From the NCBI GenBank assembly GCA_947626585.1, contig CANQSU010000006.1, positions 1 through 35,951 of the forward strand: a DNA stretch of 35,951 bases, in the 5' to 3' direction. The translations under genes and the position numbers were made by a program. Position 1 is the stretch's first letter. Each line of letters opens with the position of its first letter. Under the pieces are notes generated by a model. The model saw only the letters and a program-made list of their open reading frames with translations. It had not been told where the DNA came from and ran no database searches. Source of the DNA: an uncultured Oscillospiraceae bacterium (lineage in GTDB: Bacteria; Bacillota; Clostridia; Oscillospirales; Oscillospiraceae). This document shows, piece after piece, positions 24,005 through 33,341 of this stretch.

Positions 24005-24142
24005 GTGAAACAAAATCGGCGCGTCCTGCCCCTGGAAGAAGCGGATATGCCCTGTCAGGACGACGACGGTCTGTTGTTCAACGCCATAGAGGCTAAAACC
24101 GCGTTCGCGGCTTTCTATGCTTCTGACCGTGCGGCCTCATAA
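24005..24142 (+). pseudogene. Short remnant reading frame right of the element
   Basis: A 45-codon frame from GTG 24005 to TAA 24142 encodes a plausible protein end (FNAIEAKTAFAAFYASDRAA). No ribosome site precedes it and no stop separates it from upstream codons back to 23970. It looks like the 3' scrap of a gene cut off by the integration or by an earlier element. Family not recognised. Confidence 0.3.
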
Positions 24143-24148
24143 CGCATG

Positions 24149-24183
24149 AAAGAGCCGCCTGTCGCAGTGACAGGCGGCTCTTT
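24149..24183. terminator. Strong bidirectional intrinsic terminator
   Basis: A 15-bp perfect stem (24149-24163 with 24169-24183, loop of 5) has a T-rich edge on both strands. It lies 14 bases beyond the stop of the large minus-strand surface-protein gene and also closes the plus-strand remnant. Confidence 0.9.
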
Positions 24184-24197
24184 TGCGGGTATTCGGC

Positions 24198-27100
24198 TTA
24201 CTTCACGACATTTTCGCAGAACCGCATGAGGATGGCCGCGACCTGCGCCCGGACGGCTCCGCCCGCGGGGACCAGCGTGGTCTCGGTGATGCCCGTGATG
24301 AGGCCCGTCCCCACGGCCCACTGGATGTAGTCCTTTGCCCAGGACTGGACGCTCCCCGCGTCGGTGTAGGCGGACAGATCGTCCCTGGCCGTCAGATCGT
24401 AGCCCTTCAGGGCCGCGTAGCGGTACAGGATGGCCGCGGCCTCCTGCCGGGTCAGGGCCTGGTCGGGCCGGAAGGTCCCGTCGCCATAGCCGTCCACGAC
24501 CTTGTTGGCCGCCGCCCACGCGATGGCCTCGCTGTACCATCTGCCGGCGGGCACGTCGGTGAAGCCGGCGGCTGCCGCCTCGGGCCTGCCCTCCAGCCGC
24601 CAGAGGATGGTCACCAGCATGGCCCGGCTGGTTCCGGTGTAGGGCTCGAAGGTGGTGGGCGTCATGCCGTCCATCAGGCCCTTCGCCACCACATAATCCA
24701 CAGCGTCATAATACCACTGGCCGGGCGCCACATCGATGAACCTGTCGGCCGGGTGCTGCCCGGTCTCTCCCTTTTCCTTGAAGGTCACCGACACGGCGGC
24801 GCCGCCGTAGGGCATGGCGAACCTGTATGTGCCGTCGCCGTTGTCAATGAGCCACACCGTCCCGCCGAAGTGGTCGGTCACCGTCACCTGATCCACCGTG
24901 TACCCCTCGTCGGGGATGACGGTCAGGGTGACGTAGGTCCCTTGAGCGGCCGTCCGCCGGTCTGCCGTGACGGTGCCGTGGACAGTCTCCGCCGGGAGGT
25001 CCACCGCATAGCTGGTGGGACCACCGGAACTCTGGTACCATGTCAGCACATAGGTGGAATAGTACTTCGCCTTGAGTTCAATGGCCGTGCCGTCCCGGAT
25101 CACCTTTAGGCACTCGCCGTCGGCATTGGGGCCGGCGGTGATGGTCTGCATCTCCCCCGCGTGGAAGCGGTAGATGGTGTAGCTGCTCTTGCCCTGCAGC
25201 TCCGCGGGCAGGTGAATGACGGTGGTGATCAGCGTCGTGGCGTCGGTGATGGTGGTAGTCCCGTCGTGGCCGCTCGTGCTTCCCGTCACGGTCTTGGTCA
25301 GGCCCAGCTCCAGCACCATGCCGATCTGCTCCTCCGGCACAGGGATCTCCTCGATCTGATCCGGGGTGGCCTCCGTGCCCTTGACGGTCATCTTGAACTC
25401 CACCGTGCCGTGGTCCTCCAGGACGGTTTGCCTGTCGGCGTCGGTGTAGAGGCCGGAATCGGCGACGCCCTCCAGATCCACCACGGCGGTGACGTCGGCC
25501 TCCACCACGGTGTTCAGGGCCCCGGCGGGCAGAGTATACGTCTCGCCCGCCATGTCGCTCTTCTCCACGTCTACCCGGAAGGTCTTGACCACCGTGGCGC
25601 TCCCGTCAAAGTACCGGATCTCCAGGTTGTAGATGCCGGGGGCCAGCTGATCGAACGTAAACGCGCCGTCGGCGCCGGTGATCGTCTCGCCCATCTCCAG
25701 GGCGCCCTGCTTCAGGGTCACGGTGGCGCCGAGCCGGGGCGCGGCCTCGCCGCCCGCCGCCGCCTCCTGCAGCACCGTACCGCTCACCGTGCGGGTCTCC
25801 GCCACGGCCAGCCACTCCGCCTTGAAGGTCACGTTGACGGCGGGCATGGGGAACTCCTCGTTGGGCCGGTAGGCGGCGCCGTTGTAGCTCCATCCCTGGA
25901 AGATGTAGCCCTCGCGGGTCAGGCCCTCGGGGAGGATCACCATCTGGCCCTCAAGGACCTTTTCCATGCCCTCCGGGGCCGTGCCGCCCTCATAGCCGGC
26001 GTCCAAGGTAACTGTGTAGGTCTTGACGCTGCCGGGGTCGTTGGTGAGGACCAGCTCGCCCACCTTGTGGGACGCGCCGTCGGTGGTGGCGGAGTGGCGG
26101 AAGTTCGGGTTGCCGATCTCCACCCACACCTCATAGGTGCCGGGATCGGTGGGCGCGGTGACCTCCGCGCCGTCCTTTTTGTAGACGATCACCGGCCGGA
26201 GATCAGATCGGACGGGCGTACCCGCGGCGGGGTACTGGTGGTCGGTGCCCTCGTCCTTATCCGGCGCGTTGTCCACCACGCCCCAGACGGCGCTCAGCGT
26301 CACCGTGGAGGGGTGGGTCGTCGTGAGATCCCACACGTTGTCGCTCACGGTAAAGGTCACCGGCGCGGGGACGATGCTCACCGTGGCCTCTGGGTTCTTC
26401 ACGGTGTAGTTCCCGCCGTTCTGGCCGTAGAGTCCCACGGTCACCGGATGGTCGCCCACATCGGAGCCGTCGGTCTCGGCAAAGGCCACCAGGTACTCCC
26501 CGTCGTAGCTGTCGGGACTGCCGGTGTCGAACCCGGAAGGCAGCCCCTGTCCCGGAGGCAGCTGCTTTCTATCCGCGTTGAAGGCGTCCTGCACCCGGAT
26601 GTCGGGGTGCATGGGGTGGGCGTGATAGACGTAGCTCAGATGCGTCCAGATCACCGTGACCTCATAGGGGCTGATCTCGATCGTGCCGATCTGCAGCGCA
26701 TGGGTGTCCGCATCCTGGCCGGAGAAGGCGTAGTTGTAAGTATCGCCGCCCTCCACGGGGTTGATGGTCACCCAGATCTCATAGGTCCCGGCGTCCCTGA
26801 CTTTCTCCAGCTCGGCGCCGTCCTTCTTGTAGGTGACGGTGTAGCCATTGGCCTCCGCCGGGTCGATGGCGACGGCCTCGCCGGCGGTCTGGGCCACGGC
26901 GGCCTTATGCTGGTAGCTGTCGTAGGTCATGGTCAAGGCGTAAGCCGTGCCGCTGCCGGCGACGGCATAGCCGCTGGGGTTGGGGTCGGCGTTGGTCTCA
27001 TCGGTCGGCCACGCCGCCTTCTGCTCCCCGCCGATGGCAAAGCTCACCTCGGCGGGCTTGATGGTGTACTCCCGAGAGGCATTGCTCAGCACGTAGTTTT

Positions 27101-30100
27101 TGGCGTCATCGCCGGTGAGGGCCGCCTCGGCGGTGTATGTGCCGGCATTGATCTTGTCGTTGTCCGTGTAGGTGAGGCTCACGTTGTCGTCCGCCACGAA
27201 ATCCTTGGTCGTGGCGGTGACGTTCTTGGCCTTGCCGTCATAGGTCAGGCCCTCATCGTCCTGCCAGGTCAGCGTCACCTCTTTGGCGGTGATTTCCGCG
27301 CTGGTTTCGCCGCCGGTGATGGAATCGCTCTTGAGCTTGTAGTTGCCGGCGTTTTCCGTGAGCCGGATGCCCGTCACCTCGACGGTCTTATTTGTCCCCA
27401 CGTTCTTGTCGGTGAAGGTGAAGGCGCCCTCCGCCATGGGTACGTTAATATTGAACGGCGCGCCGGCCAAATCCTCCGCGAACTTCAGCTTGCCGTTTTG
27501 GGCAGTTGTATTGCCGTCGTAGGTCTTGCCGTCCACGGAATCCACCACCGGCGTCAGTTCAAAGGGATTGACGGTGATCTTGATCTTCGTACTCAGGCTC
27601 TCCGGGGTGAAGTTCCCCTCGTCGCTGCTGGTGGGCGTGAATTTCACGGTGTACTCGGTGTTATTGCTGTCGGACACGGCGGGATACTTCGCGCCGTCCG
27701 TCGCATCCCACGCCCATGTGCCGGAGATGATCGTCTCGGTGCCCTGGATCTTCGCGGTGCCCTCAAGCGCGCTGTCGCGCAGCGTGTCGCCGTAGGTGAT
27801 GGCCTCGCCGGCGACCTCAAGGGTCAGCGTGGCCTTGGTGATCTCCATGGTGCCGACCTTGGCCTTTTCATTTGCGCCTTCAAATTCGTAGTTCTTCTTG
27901 GCGTTTTCGCTGGTCAGCTCCACCCAAACGCCGTAAGTCCCGACGTTAGTCTCACTCCCATTGGCGGCAGTCTCGCCGCTCTCATCGCTGTTGGCGCGGT
28001 AGGTAACGCTGTAATCGCTCCCCTGCGTCAGGGGAGGCGCGCCGTTGGTGTTCACCGTAACATCGCCCACGGTCTGAGGCTGCGTGTTATAAGTAGAAGT
28101 TTTCTTTACGTTATCCACGCTCACCGTGGCCTTTTTAATGGTGTAGCTCTGTGTGACAGCCTCGGGCAGCTTGTAGTTGTCTGCGTCGCCACCCTCGCCA
28201 TTCACAAGATCGATGACCTTGGCGGTATAGCTATTAGCATCGATGTTCTTGTCGTTTTCCAGAGTGGCGTTGAGCGCTTCTCCGTCCACACCGGTCTTGA
28301 CCGTTGCGGTGACACCTTGCTCGCTACCATTATAAGTAAACTCTGTCGTGGACGACCACTCCAGCTCAACCTCTTTCTTCCCGATCTCAACGGTGATGCT
28401 GGCGGGCGTGGTGTCGTTGTGGTTCTTATCGCCCGCGACATAATACCAGACCTTATATGTTCCGGCGTCCTTGCCCTTTATGTCAGAGATATCGGTTTTC
28501 CAGTCCTCAGTACCGGTTCCCGGATTTTCGTTACCCACATAATACTTCATTTCGCCGCCGGTGGCGGTGCCTGCGGTCCGGATAAGCTCCTGTTCCGTGC
28601 CGTTATATTCAAGGCCGCTCGCGCCTGTGGGCTGGGCCGCGCTGCTGCCGGCCTTGACGATCTCCACCGTAACGCCGGCCGGATTTTGGGCAGTATAGTA
28701 CTGCTTATCCGTCCCGCCAAGGGTGACGGTCACGGTGACCTTTATGTCTGTGCCCACGTCCGCGCTCTCAGCTTCGGCGGTGAAATCGGCCTGCACCGTG
28801 TCGCCGCTCACAAGACCCTCAGGCCCACTCAGGATGCCTTTGACAGTTTTCGTCTCATCGTAGGTCTTTGTTTCCGGCGTAAACGTGAACGTCAGCTCCT
28901 TGGGCTGTACGGTCACGGTCTTTTCTGCGCTGGTCTTCTCGGCGATATTGGGATCTCCGCTGTATGTGGCGGTAATTTTGATATTCTGGCCGTTCGTCCC
29001 GAACAGGGTGTGCTGCAAATTCTGATCGTTAGCGCTGATCGTCAGCGTCGCCGTGCCGGTGCTCACATCAACAGGGTTGCCGATGGGCGTATCGTTAACC
29101 TTAAACTGCACCTTGCCGGCGAGTTTGCCGGCGTCAACGCCGCTCACGGTCACCTTGGCAGTCAGGGTGATCTGGTCGCCGTAGGTGAGGGGTCCCTCGG
29201 GCGCGGTCACCGTCACCGCAGGCGTGGCCTGCTGAATAGAGGCGTCAATGGATGCAACCGCGGTACTTTCGTAGTTATCACCGCCGTCAACATAGTACCA
29301 GACCTTGTAACTCTTGGCCTCGGTGCCCTTGATCTCATTGACGTCAGTTTTCCAATCGGAACTGTCGGTGCCCGGGGCAATTTCGCCCACATAGTATTTC
29401 ATCGTGCCGCCGGTGGCGGTGCCGGCACTGATGAGCACCTGCTCCGCACCGGTATAGGTCGGGTTTGTGGCCGTAGGGGGGGTCACAGAGGGCGCGGCCT
29501 TCGTAATATTGACGCTCACATTTGCCGTGGTGGTCTGTCCGCCGTCATAGGTGACGGATACCGTGCCTGTATGGCTTCCAACCGCAAGATTTGGTTTGAG
29601 TTCGATTTTATATGTAGCGTTGCTTCCGCTCGCCGCAACATTTTGGTCGCTTCCGGTGGTGACGGTGAAGGAGTCCTCGCCGGCGGTCATCTTGACTTCG
29701 GTGATCGTCGCGTCAGACCCACCATCATTTGCAATCGTGAGCGTCTGGGCCTCCGTGGTCGCGCCATACTTCACATCGTTAAAGTCGACGTCCGTCACCG
29801 TCAGGTGCGGGGCCGATTTGATGGTTATTGAGGTTTCCTTGCCGTAGAACGCCGTACTCGTGGCCTTGAGCCGTATCTTGTATTCGCCAGGGGCAAGGTT
29901 GGTCATATCACCTGTGCAGGTTGTCCATTCTCCCGCGCCAGGGCCCTGATACTCCATCGTGTCGTCCGTTCCCGTGATCTGGCCGTTATTTCCTTGGTAT
30001 GTTGTCTCGTCCGTGCTGCTCAGACTGGGCGCATTGGGCCGGTCGGGCACACTGATGGCAGTCCAAGGAGACGCCTCTTTACTTTCGTCGCCCGTCCTGC

Positions 30101-30923
30101 GGATATAGAGAGACTTGCCGATATATGGGGTAATGCTGGCGCCGGTTCCCAATTCTCCGGTGTCGCCTTGCGATGAGCTGACCTCGAAACCGTCCTGAAT
30201 GGTCAGCGTCTCAGCTTCAAAATTTATGGTATACCCTTCGCCGCTTCCAGGTGCGGCCTGTGTGGCCTTGGTGATTTTCACGCCGGCAACCTGTGTCGCC
30301 TCAACCCCCGTGTAGTTCCCGCTCTCGTCGTCCTTGACCCTATACCACACATGGTAATCCCCGACAGCCGTACCCTTGATCTCATCGGCACTCGTTTTCC
30401 ATGCAGCTTCATCGGCCGGGGCAGAGGTGTCCTCCGTCAGGGCATACTCCATTTGGCCAAAGTCGGTGGAACCCGCGCTGATCAGTACCTGCTCCGAACC
30501 GGTGAAAGCGGGATTTAGCGCAGTGGGCGCGGTAGCGGTGGCTTGGGCCTTTGCTATGGTTACGGTGCCAGAATACGTCGCGTCTATGCCGTCAGCCCCG
30601 GCACTATCCTCGACCTTATACCACACGTAATAGTCGCCCGCGTTGACGGCGGTAAGCGCTGATACCTCGGTCTGCCAACTTGGGTCAGTCCCCGCACTCT
30701 CCGCGCTCTCCCCGATGGCAAAGGAAAGTGTACCTGTCTCGCTTTCCAGCGAAGCGTTCTTAATCAACTGTAACTCCTCGCCGGTATAGACCAAACCAGC
30801 GTTAAGTTCAATACTGGGGGCCACTGCCGCCGGGGCCGCCAGCGCGGTCTCGGGCGCCAGGGCGATCACCATACAGACCGCCAGGGCAAAGGAAAGGATA
30901 CGCCTCATGTTCAACTGCTTCAT
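24198..30923 (-). CDS. 2241-aa SLH-anchored repeat-rich surface protein (adhesin-like)
   Basis: After a signal peptide (residues 1-30, PETALA-APAA) come four modules of about 85 residues with the pattern YTGxEQxLI ... TGGxMKYYVG ... WKTDVxxIKGT ... YKVWYYV. They alternate with many MBG/YDG-type and Ig-like units (TYDETKTVKG, KTYDGNTTAQ, LTYDGKAKNV). A Listeria-Bacteroides (InlB B) repeat lies near 1638-1703 (YIFQGWSYNG), a carboxypeptidase-regulatory-like beta domain near 1709-1780 (GADGAFTFDQLAPGIY), a divergent InlB-like unit near 1990-2050, and three SLH modules near 2058-2241. ATG 30923 has a GGGGG ribosome site; a longer frame to 31454 reads through the promoter and leader and is rejected. 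It probably acts in adhesion or cell-surface structure, possibly regulated by the adjacent two-component system. Confidence 0.88.
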   Translation of the reverse strand: MKQLNMRRILSFALAVCMVIALAPETALAAPAAVAPSIELNAGLVYTGEELQLIKNASLESETGTLSFAIGESAESAGTDPSWQTEVSALTAVNAGDYYVWYKVEDSAGADGIDATYSGTVTIAKAQATATAPTALNPAFTGSEQVLISAGSTDFGQMEYALTEDTSAPADEAAWKTSADEIKGTAVGDYHVWYRVKDDESGNYTGVEATQVAGVKITKATQAAPGSGEGYTINFEAETLTIQDGFEVSSSQGDTGELGTGASITPYIGKSLYIRRTGDESKEASPWTAISVPDRPNAPSLSSTDETTYQGNNGQITGTDDTMEYQGPGAGEWTTCTGDMTNLAPGEYKIRLKATSTAFYGKETSITIKSAPHLTVTDVDFNDVKYGATTEAQTLTIANDGGSDATITEVKMTAGEDSFTVTTGSDQNVAASGSNATYKIELKPNLAVGSHTGTVSVTYDGGQTTTANVSVNITKAAPSVTPPTATNPTYTGAEQVLISAGTATGGTMKYYVGEIAPGTDSSDWKTDVNEIKGTEAKSYKVWYYVDGGDNYESTAVASIDASIQQATPAVTVTAPEGPLTYGDQITLTAKVTVSGVDAGKLAGKVQFKVNDTPIGNPVDVSTGTATLTISANDQNLQHTLFGTNGQNIKITATYSGDPNIAEKTSAEKTVTVQPKELTFTFTPETKTYDETKTVKGILSGPEGLVSGDTVQADFTAEAESADVGTDIKVTVTVTLGGTDKQYYTAQNPAGVTVEIVKAGSSAAQPTGASGLEYNGTEQELIRTAGTATGGEMKYYVGNENPGTGTEDWKTDISDIKGKDAGTYKVWYYVAGDKNHNDTTPASITVEIGKKEVELEWSSTTEFTYNGSEQGVTATVKTGVDGEALNATLENDKNIDANSYTAKVIDLVNGEGGDADNYKLPEAVTQSYTIKKATVSVDNVKKTSTYNTQPQTVGDVTVNTNGAPPLTQGSDYSVTYRANSDESGETAANGSETNVGTYGVWVELTSENAKKNYEFEGANEKAKVGTMEITKATLTLEVAGEAITYGDTLRDSALEGTAKIQGTETIISGTWAWDATDGAKYPAVSDSNNTEYTVKFTPTSSDEGNFTPESLSTKIKITVNPFELTPVVDSVDGKTYDGNTTAQNGKLKFAEDLAGAPFNINVPMAEGAFTFTDKNVGTNKTVEVTGIRLTENAGNYKLKSDSITGGETSAEITAKEVTLTWQDDEGLTYDGKAKNVTATTKDFVADDNVSLTYTDNDKINAGTYTAEAALTGDDAKNYVLSNASREYTIKPAEVSFAIGGEQKAAWPTDETNADPNPSGYAVAGSGTAYALTMTYDSYQHKAAVAQTAGEAVAIDPAEANGYTVTYKKDGAELEKVRDAGTYEIWVTINPVEGGDTYNYAFSGQDADTHALQIGTIEISPYEVTVIWTHLSYVYHAHPMHPDIRVQDAFNADRKQLPPGQGLPSGFDTGSPDSYDGEYLVAFAETDGSDVGDHPVTVGLYGQNGGNYTVKNPEATVSIVPAPVTFTVSDNVWDLTTTHPSTVTLSAVWGVVDNAPDKDEGTDHQYPAAGTPVRSDLRPVIVYKKDGAEVTAPTDPGTYEVWVEIGNPNFRHSATTDGASHKVGELVLTNDPGSVKTYTVTLDAGYEGGTAPEGMEKVLEGQMVILPEGLTREGYIFQGWSYNGAAYRPNEEFPMPAVNVTFKAEWLAVAETRTVSGTVLQEAAAGGEAAPRLGATVTLKQGALEMGETITGADGAFTFDQLAPGIYNLEIRYFDGSATVVKTFRVDVEKSDMAGETYTLPAGALNTVVEADVTAVVDLEGVADSGLYTDADRQTVLEDHGTVEFKMTVKGTEATPDQIEEIPVPEEQIGMVLELGLTKTVTGSTSGHDGTTTITDATTLITTVIHLPAELQGKSSYTIYRFHAGEMQTITAGPNADGECLKVIRDGTAIELKAKYYSTYVLTWYQSSGGPTSYAVDLPAETVHGTVTADRRTAAQGTYVTLTVIPDEGYTVDQVTVTDHFGGTVWLIDNGDGTYRFAMPYGGAAVSVTFKEKGETGQHPADRFIDVAPGQWYYDAVDYVVAKGLMDGMTPTTFEPYTGTSRAMLVTILWRLEGRPEAAAAGFTDVPAGRWYSEAIAWAAANKVVDGYGDGTFRPDQALTRQEAAAILYRYAALKGYDLTARDDLSAYTDAGSVQSWAKDYIQWAVGTGLITGITETTLVPAGGAVRAQVAAILMRFCENVVK

Positions 30924-30942
30924 GGAAATACCCCCTATAAAC

Positions 30943-31030
30943 AAAAAAGTGTGGTCGCCGCCACAGTTTTCCCGCCCGGAGGGACCATTGCAAGCCGTGC
31001 GGACACGGCTTGCGGCGGGACGTCCCGCCG
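30943..31030 (-). promoter_or_regulatory. Structured 5' leader of the giant surface protein
   Basis: Three inverted repeats are stacked in the leader. They are a 16-base palindrome (31014-31029, GGCGGGACGTCCCGCC), CAAGCCGTG with CACGGCTTG (30991-30999 and 31004-31012), and a short TGTGG/CCACA stem followed on the minus strand by TTTTTT (30965-30943). The last resembles a weak terminator just before the ribosome site. An attenuation role is possible; no RNA family is recognised. Confidence 0.45.
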
Positions 31031-31049
31031 GGCTGTTCTTACGCCCTTC

Positions 31050-31058
31050 ATTATACCA
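31050..31058 (-). promoter_or_regulatory. Extended -10 promoter of the giant surface protein
   Basis: On the minus strand TGGTATAAT forms a perfect -10 with the extended TGn motif. No good -35 stands 17 bases upstream, as often seen for extended -10 or activator-dependent promoters. The leader to the ATG would be about 120 bases. Confidence 0.55.
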
Positions 31059-31200
31059 TTTTTTCGAAAAAGGCTGCGTCCCATTCGTGCGTTGAAAGGC
31101 CTCCTTTCGTGCGATATTTGTGGAGGGGCTGAAAATCCGGTGGACTTCCGCGCGGCAAAGTGCTATATTGAAAGCGATATCTTGAGAGGAGGCTGACGCC

Positions 31201-31944
31201 ATGGCGGAGCGGCTTCGCATCGCGGTCCTGGACGACGACGCGCGCGAACTCGAACGGATGCGGTCCGTCCTGGAGGCGCTGGGCGAGACGGGCGGCGAGT
31301 ATTTCACCGGCGCGGAGGACCTTTTGCGGGCGGCGGAGGCCGTCCCGCCCTTCGACGTGGCGTTCCTGGACATCTGGCTGGCCGGCGCCAACGGGATCGG
31401 GGCGGCGGAGCGCCTTCGGGCAATCAGCCCGCGCACGGGGCTGGTGTTCGTCACCGCCAGCCGGGAGTACGCGGTGGACGCGTTCCGGCTCCATGCCCTC
31501 CACTATCTGGTCAAGCCCTTCGGCGCGGAGGATGTGGCGGAAGCCCTCCGCCGGCGGGAGGCGGCCCACGGCGCGAAGCGCCCCTCCATCACGGTGACGG
31601 TCAACCGGGAGAGCACCCGGGTCTATCTGGACGACATCGTTTTCATCCAGTCCCTCCGCCACGCGGTGGAGATCAGGCTGACGGACGGCCAGTGCCTGCG
31701 GGTCTGGCAGCCCATCTCGGAGGTGGAGGGGCTGCTGGACAGGAACTTTCTGAAGATCAACCGGGGGCTTGTGATCAACATGGACGAGGTGACCCACATG
31801 GATCTGGACACCTGCACCATGTCCGACGGGACGCGCCTGCCGGTCAAGAAAAAGGACCGGGCGGCGATCCGCCGGCGGTACGACGACTTCCTCGTGAACG
31901 AACTGCACGTGATGGCGGAGGCGCGGCGGGGAGGCGGCAAATGA
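31201..31944 (+). CDS. LytTR-family response regulator (AgrA-like)
   Basis: This 247-aa protein has a receiver domain (residues 4-120) with acidic pocket D11/D12, phosphoacceptor D57 (AFLDIWL), T85 (VFVTAS) and K105 (LVKPFG). A LytTR DNA-binding domain follows (about 130-240: DDIVFIQSLRHAVEIRL, LLDRNFLKINRGLVINMDEV). Such regulators bind direct repeats upstream of surface and virulence-type genes. GAGGAGG stands 8 bases before the ATG. Its stop overlaps the kinase start (ATGA), so sensor and regulator are co-translated. It is divergent from the giant SLH protein, its most likely target. Confidence 0.93.
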   Translation: MAERLRIAVLDDDARELERMRSVLEALGETGGEYFTGAEDLLRAAEAVPPFDVAFLDIWLAGANGIGAAERLRAISPRTGLVFVTASREYAVDAFRLHALHYLVKPFGAEDVAEALRRREAAHGAKRPSITVTVNRESTRVYLDDIVFIQSLRHAVEIRLTDGQCLRVWQPISEVEGLLDRNFLKINRGLVINMDEVTHMDLDTCTMSDGTRLPVKKKDRAAIRRRYDDFLVNELHVMAEARRGGGK

Positions 31945-33320
31945 TGTGGGCGATCCATTTTGTGGAGGTTCTAGGGTTCTTTTTCCAGTTCTATCCCTGC
32001 GCGCTGCTGTGTTTTCTGCCCTTTGGGGCGGAGAAGCTGGCCGCTCCAAAGGGCAGGGTCCTTCTCTGCCTGACCCTGGGGGCGGTCGCCGCCGCGGCGC
32101 TTTTCCCCGTGGCGATCCATCTCACCGGCGCGGACACCTATATGTGGTTCAAGCTGGGGGCCAACGGGTATATGCTCCTGGTCATCGTTCTCATGGTGGC
32201 GGCGTACATCCTCTGGGTCCGGGAGAACGTGATGAAGAAGCTGCTGGTGGTCTATGTGGTGATCCTGTACGCGGCGCTGATCTACTGGCTGTCCAACGGC
32301 TTCGCGGTGCTGATGCAGCCGTATTTCGGAAACTGGAGCGCAGGATACCTCTCGGTCTACGGCCCGTCGTATCTGATCTTATACGCGATCACGCTGGTGA
32401 CGCTGTTCCCGCTGGTCTGTCTCTTCATGCGGCGGAGCGTGGCGGCCTTTCTCCGGGAGATCGAGCCGGCGCGGATGCGGCGGGAGTTCCACTACGCCAC
32501 CCTGTCCACGGCGGCGTTCCTCGCCCTGATGATGGCGGCGGATCTCATCATCGGCACGCGTCTGGGGCTGGGTCTGGGCAAATTCGTCATTCTGTTCCTG
32601 GTGCTCAACCAGGCGTTGCTGTACTGGATGATCTTCACCAGCGCCGTGAACCGCTCCCGGGAGGAGAACGCCCTGCGGGCGGTGCAGGCGCAGAAGCTCC
32701 AATACGACAAGATCTCCGCCGACATGGAGCTGGCCGCCCGTATGCGCCACGATATGCGCCACCACTGGAACTACCTCTACTCCCTGGCGGAGGCCGGGGA
32801 TCTTGACGGGATCCGGGACTATCTCTCCTCCCTGACCGCGCGGGCCGGCCGCCGGGAGAGCGAGACGTTCTGCGCCGATCCCACCGTCAACGCCCTTTTG
32901 CAGTACTACATCGGCCTCGCCCGCGACGGGGGCGTCGCCTGCACCGTGGCGGCGGTGTGCGGGGTGCTGAACGTCCCCGCGGAGGACCTGGTCGTGATCA
33001 TCGGGAACGTGCTGGAGAACGCCGTCGGGGCCTGTCTCCGGGCCGGCGGCAGCACGGTCATCGACGTGAAGGCCGGCGTTCTCCACGGCGAGTTCGTCTT
33101 TGAGGTCGTCAACAGCTACTCCGGCATCAGGCTCGCCGGGGACTGTGAGGACGCCGGCGGATTTCTCCCCGCCTCGGCCTTTCTCAGCATCCGCGGCGGC
33201 GCCGGACGGGGCATTGCCAGCGTGGCCGATCTGGCCCGGAAGCACCTGGGCTCCGCCGTGTTCAGGTACGACGGCGAAAAGCGTCTCTTCACCACGCGGG
33301 TGATCCTGAACCAGGCGTGA
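31941..33320 (+). CDS. GHKL-type sensor histidine kinase (AgrC-like)
   Basis: This 459-aa protein has about six N-terminal membrane spans (residues 1-230) with little extracellular sequence, as in AgrC/peptide-sensing kinases. A dimerisation helix carries the likely phosphoacceptor in RMRHDMRHHWNY (about 266-277). The GHKL ATPase domain shows an N-box NVLENAVGAC (about 355-364) and a glycine loop GAGRGIASV (about 420-428). The ATG at 31941 overlaps the regulator stop; a second ATG follows immediately. No AgrD-like precursor or AgrB-like protease is encoded beside it, so the signal is unknown. Its 3' end faces dinB with 21 bases between. Confidence 0.88.
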   Translation: MMWAIHFVEVLGFFFQFYPCALLCFLPFGAEKLAAPKGRVLLCLTLGAVAAAALFPVAIHLTGADTYMWFKLGANGYMLLVIVLMVAAYILWVRENVMKKLLVVYVVILYAALIYWLSNGFAVLMQPYFGNWSAGYLSVYGPSYLILYAITLVTLFPLVCLFMRRSVAAFLREIEPARMRREFHYATLSTAAFLALMMAADLIIGTRLGLGLGKFVILFLVLNQALLYWMIFTSAVNRSREENALRAVQAQKLQYDKISADMELAARMRHDMRHHWNYLYSLAEAGDLDGIRDYLSSLTARAGRRESETFCADPTVNALLQYYIGLARDGGVACTVAAVCGVLNVPAEDLVVIIGNVLENAVGACLRAGGSTVIDVKAGVLHGEFVFEVVNSYSGIRLAGDCEDAGGFLPASAFLSIRGGAGRGIASVADLARKHLGSAVFRYDGEKRLFTTRVILNQA

Positions 33321-33341
33321 CGGGGCCGGCGGCGGTCCCGC

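Noticed and set aside
25161-29831. 1556-codon open frame on the plus strand
   Set aside because: It lies opposite the repeat-rich SLH adhesin gene, has skewed Gly/Arg/His/Val composition, no ribosome site and no domain pattern. It is a GC-driven shadow frame.
30924-31454. N-terminal extension of the giant adhesin to 31454
   Set aside because: It would cross the promoter, the structured leader and the divergent regulator gene. A signal peptide with a ribosome site begins at 30923.
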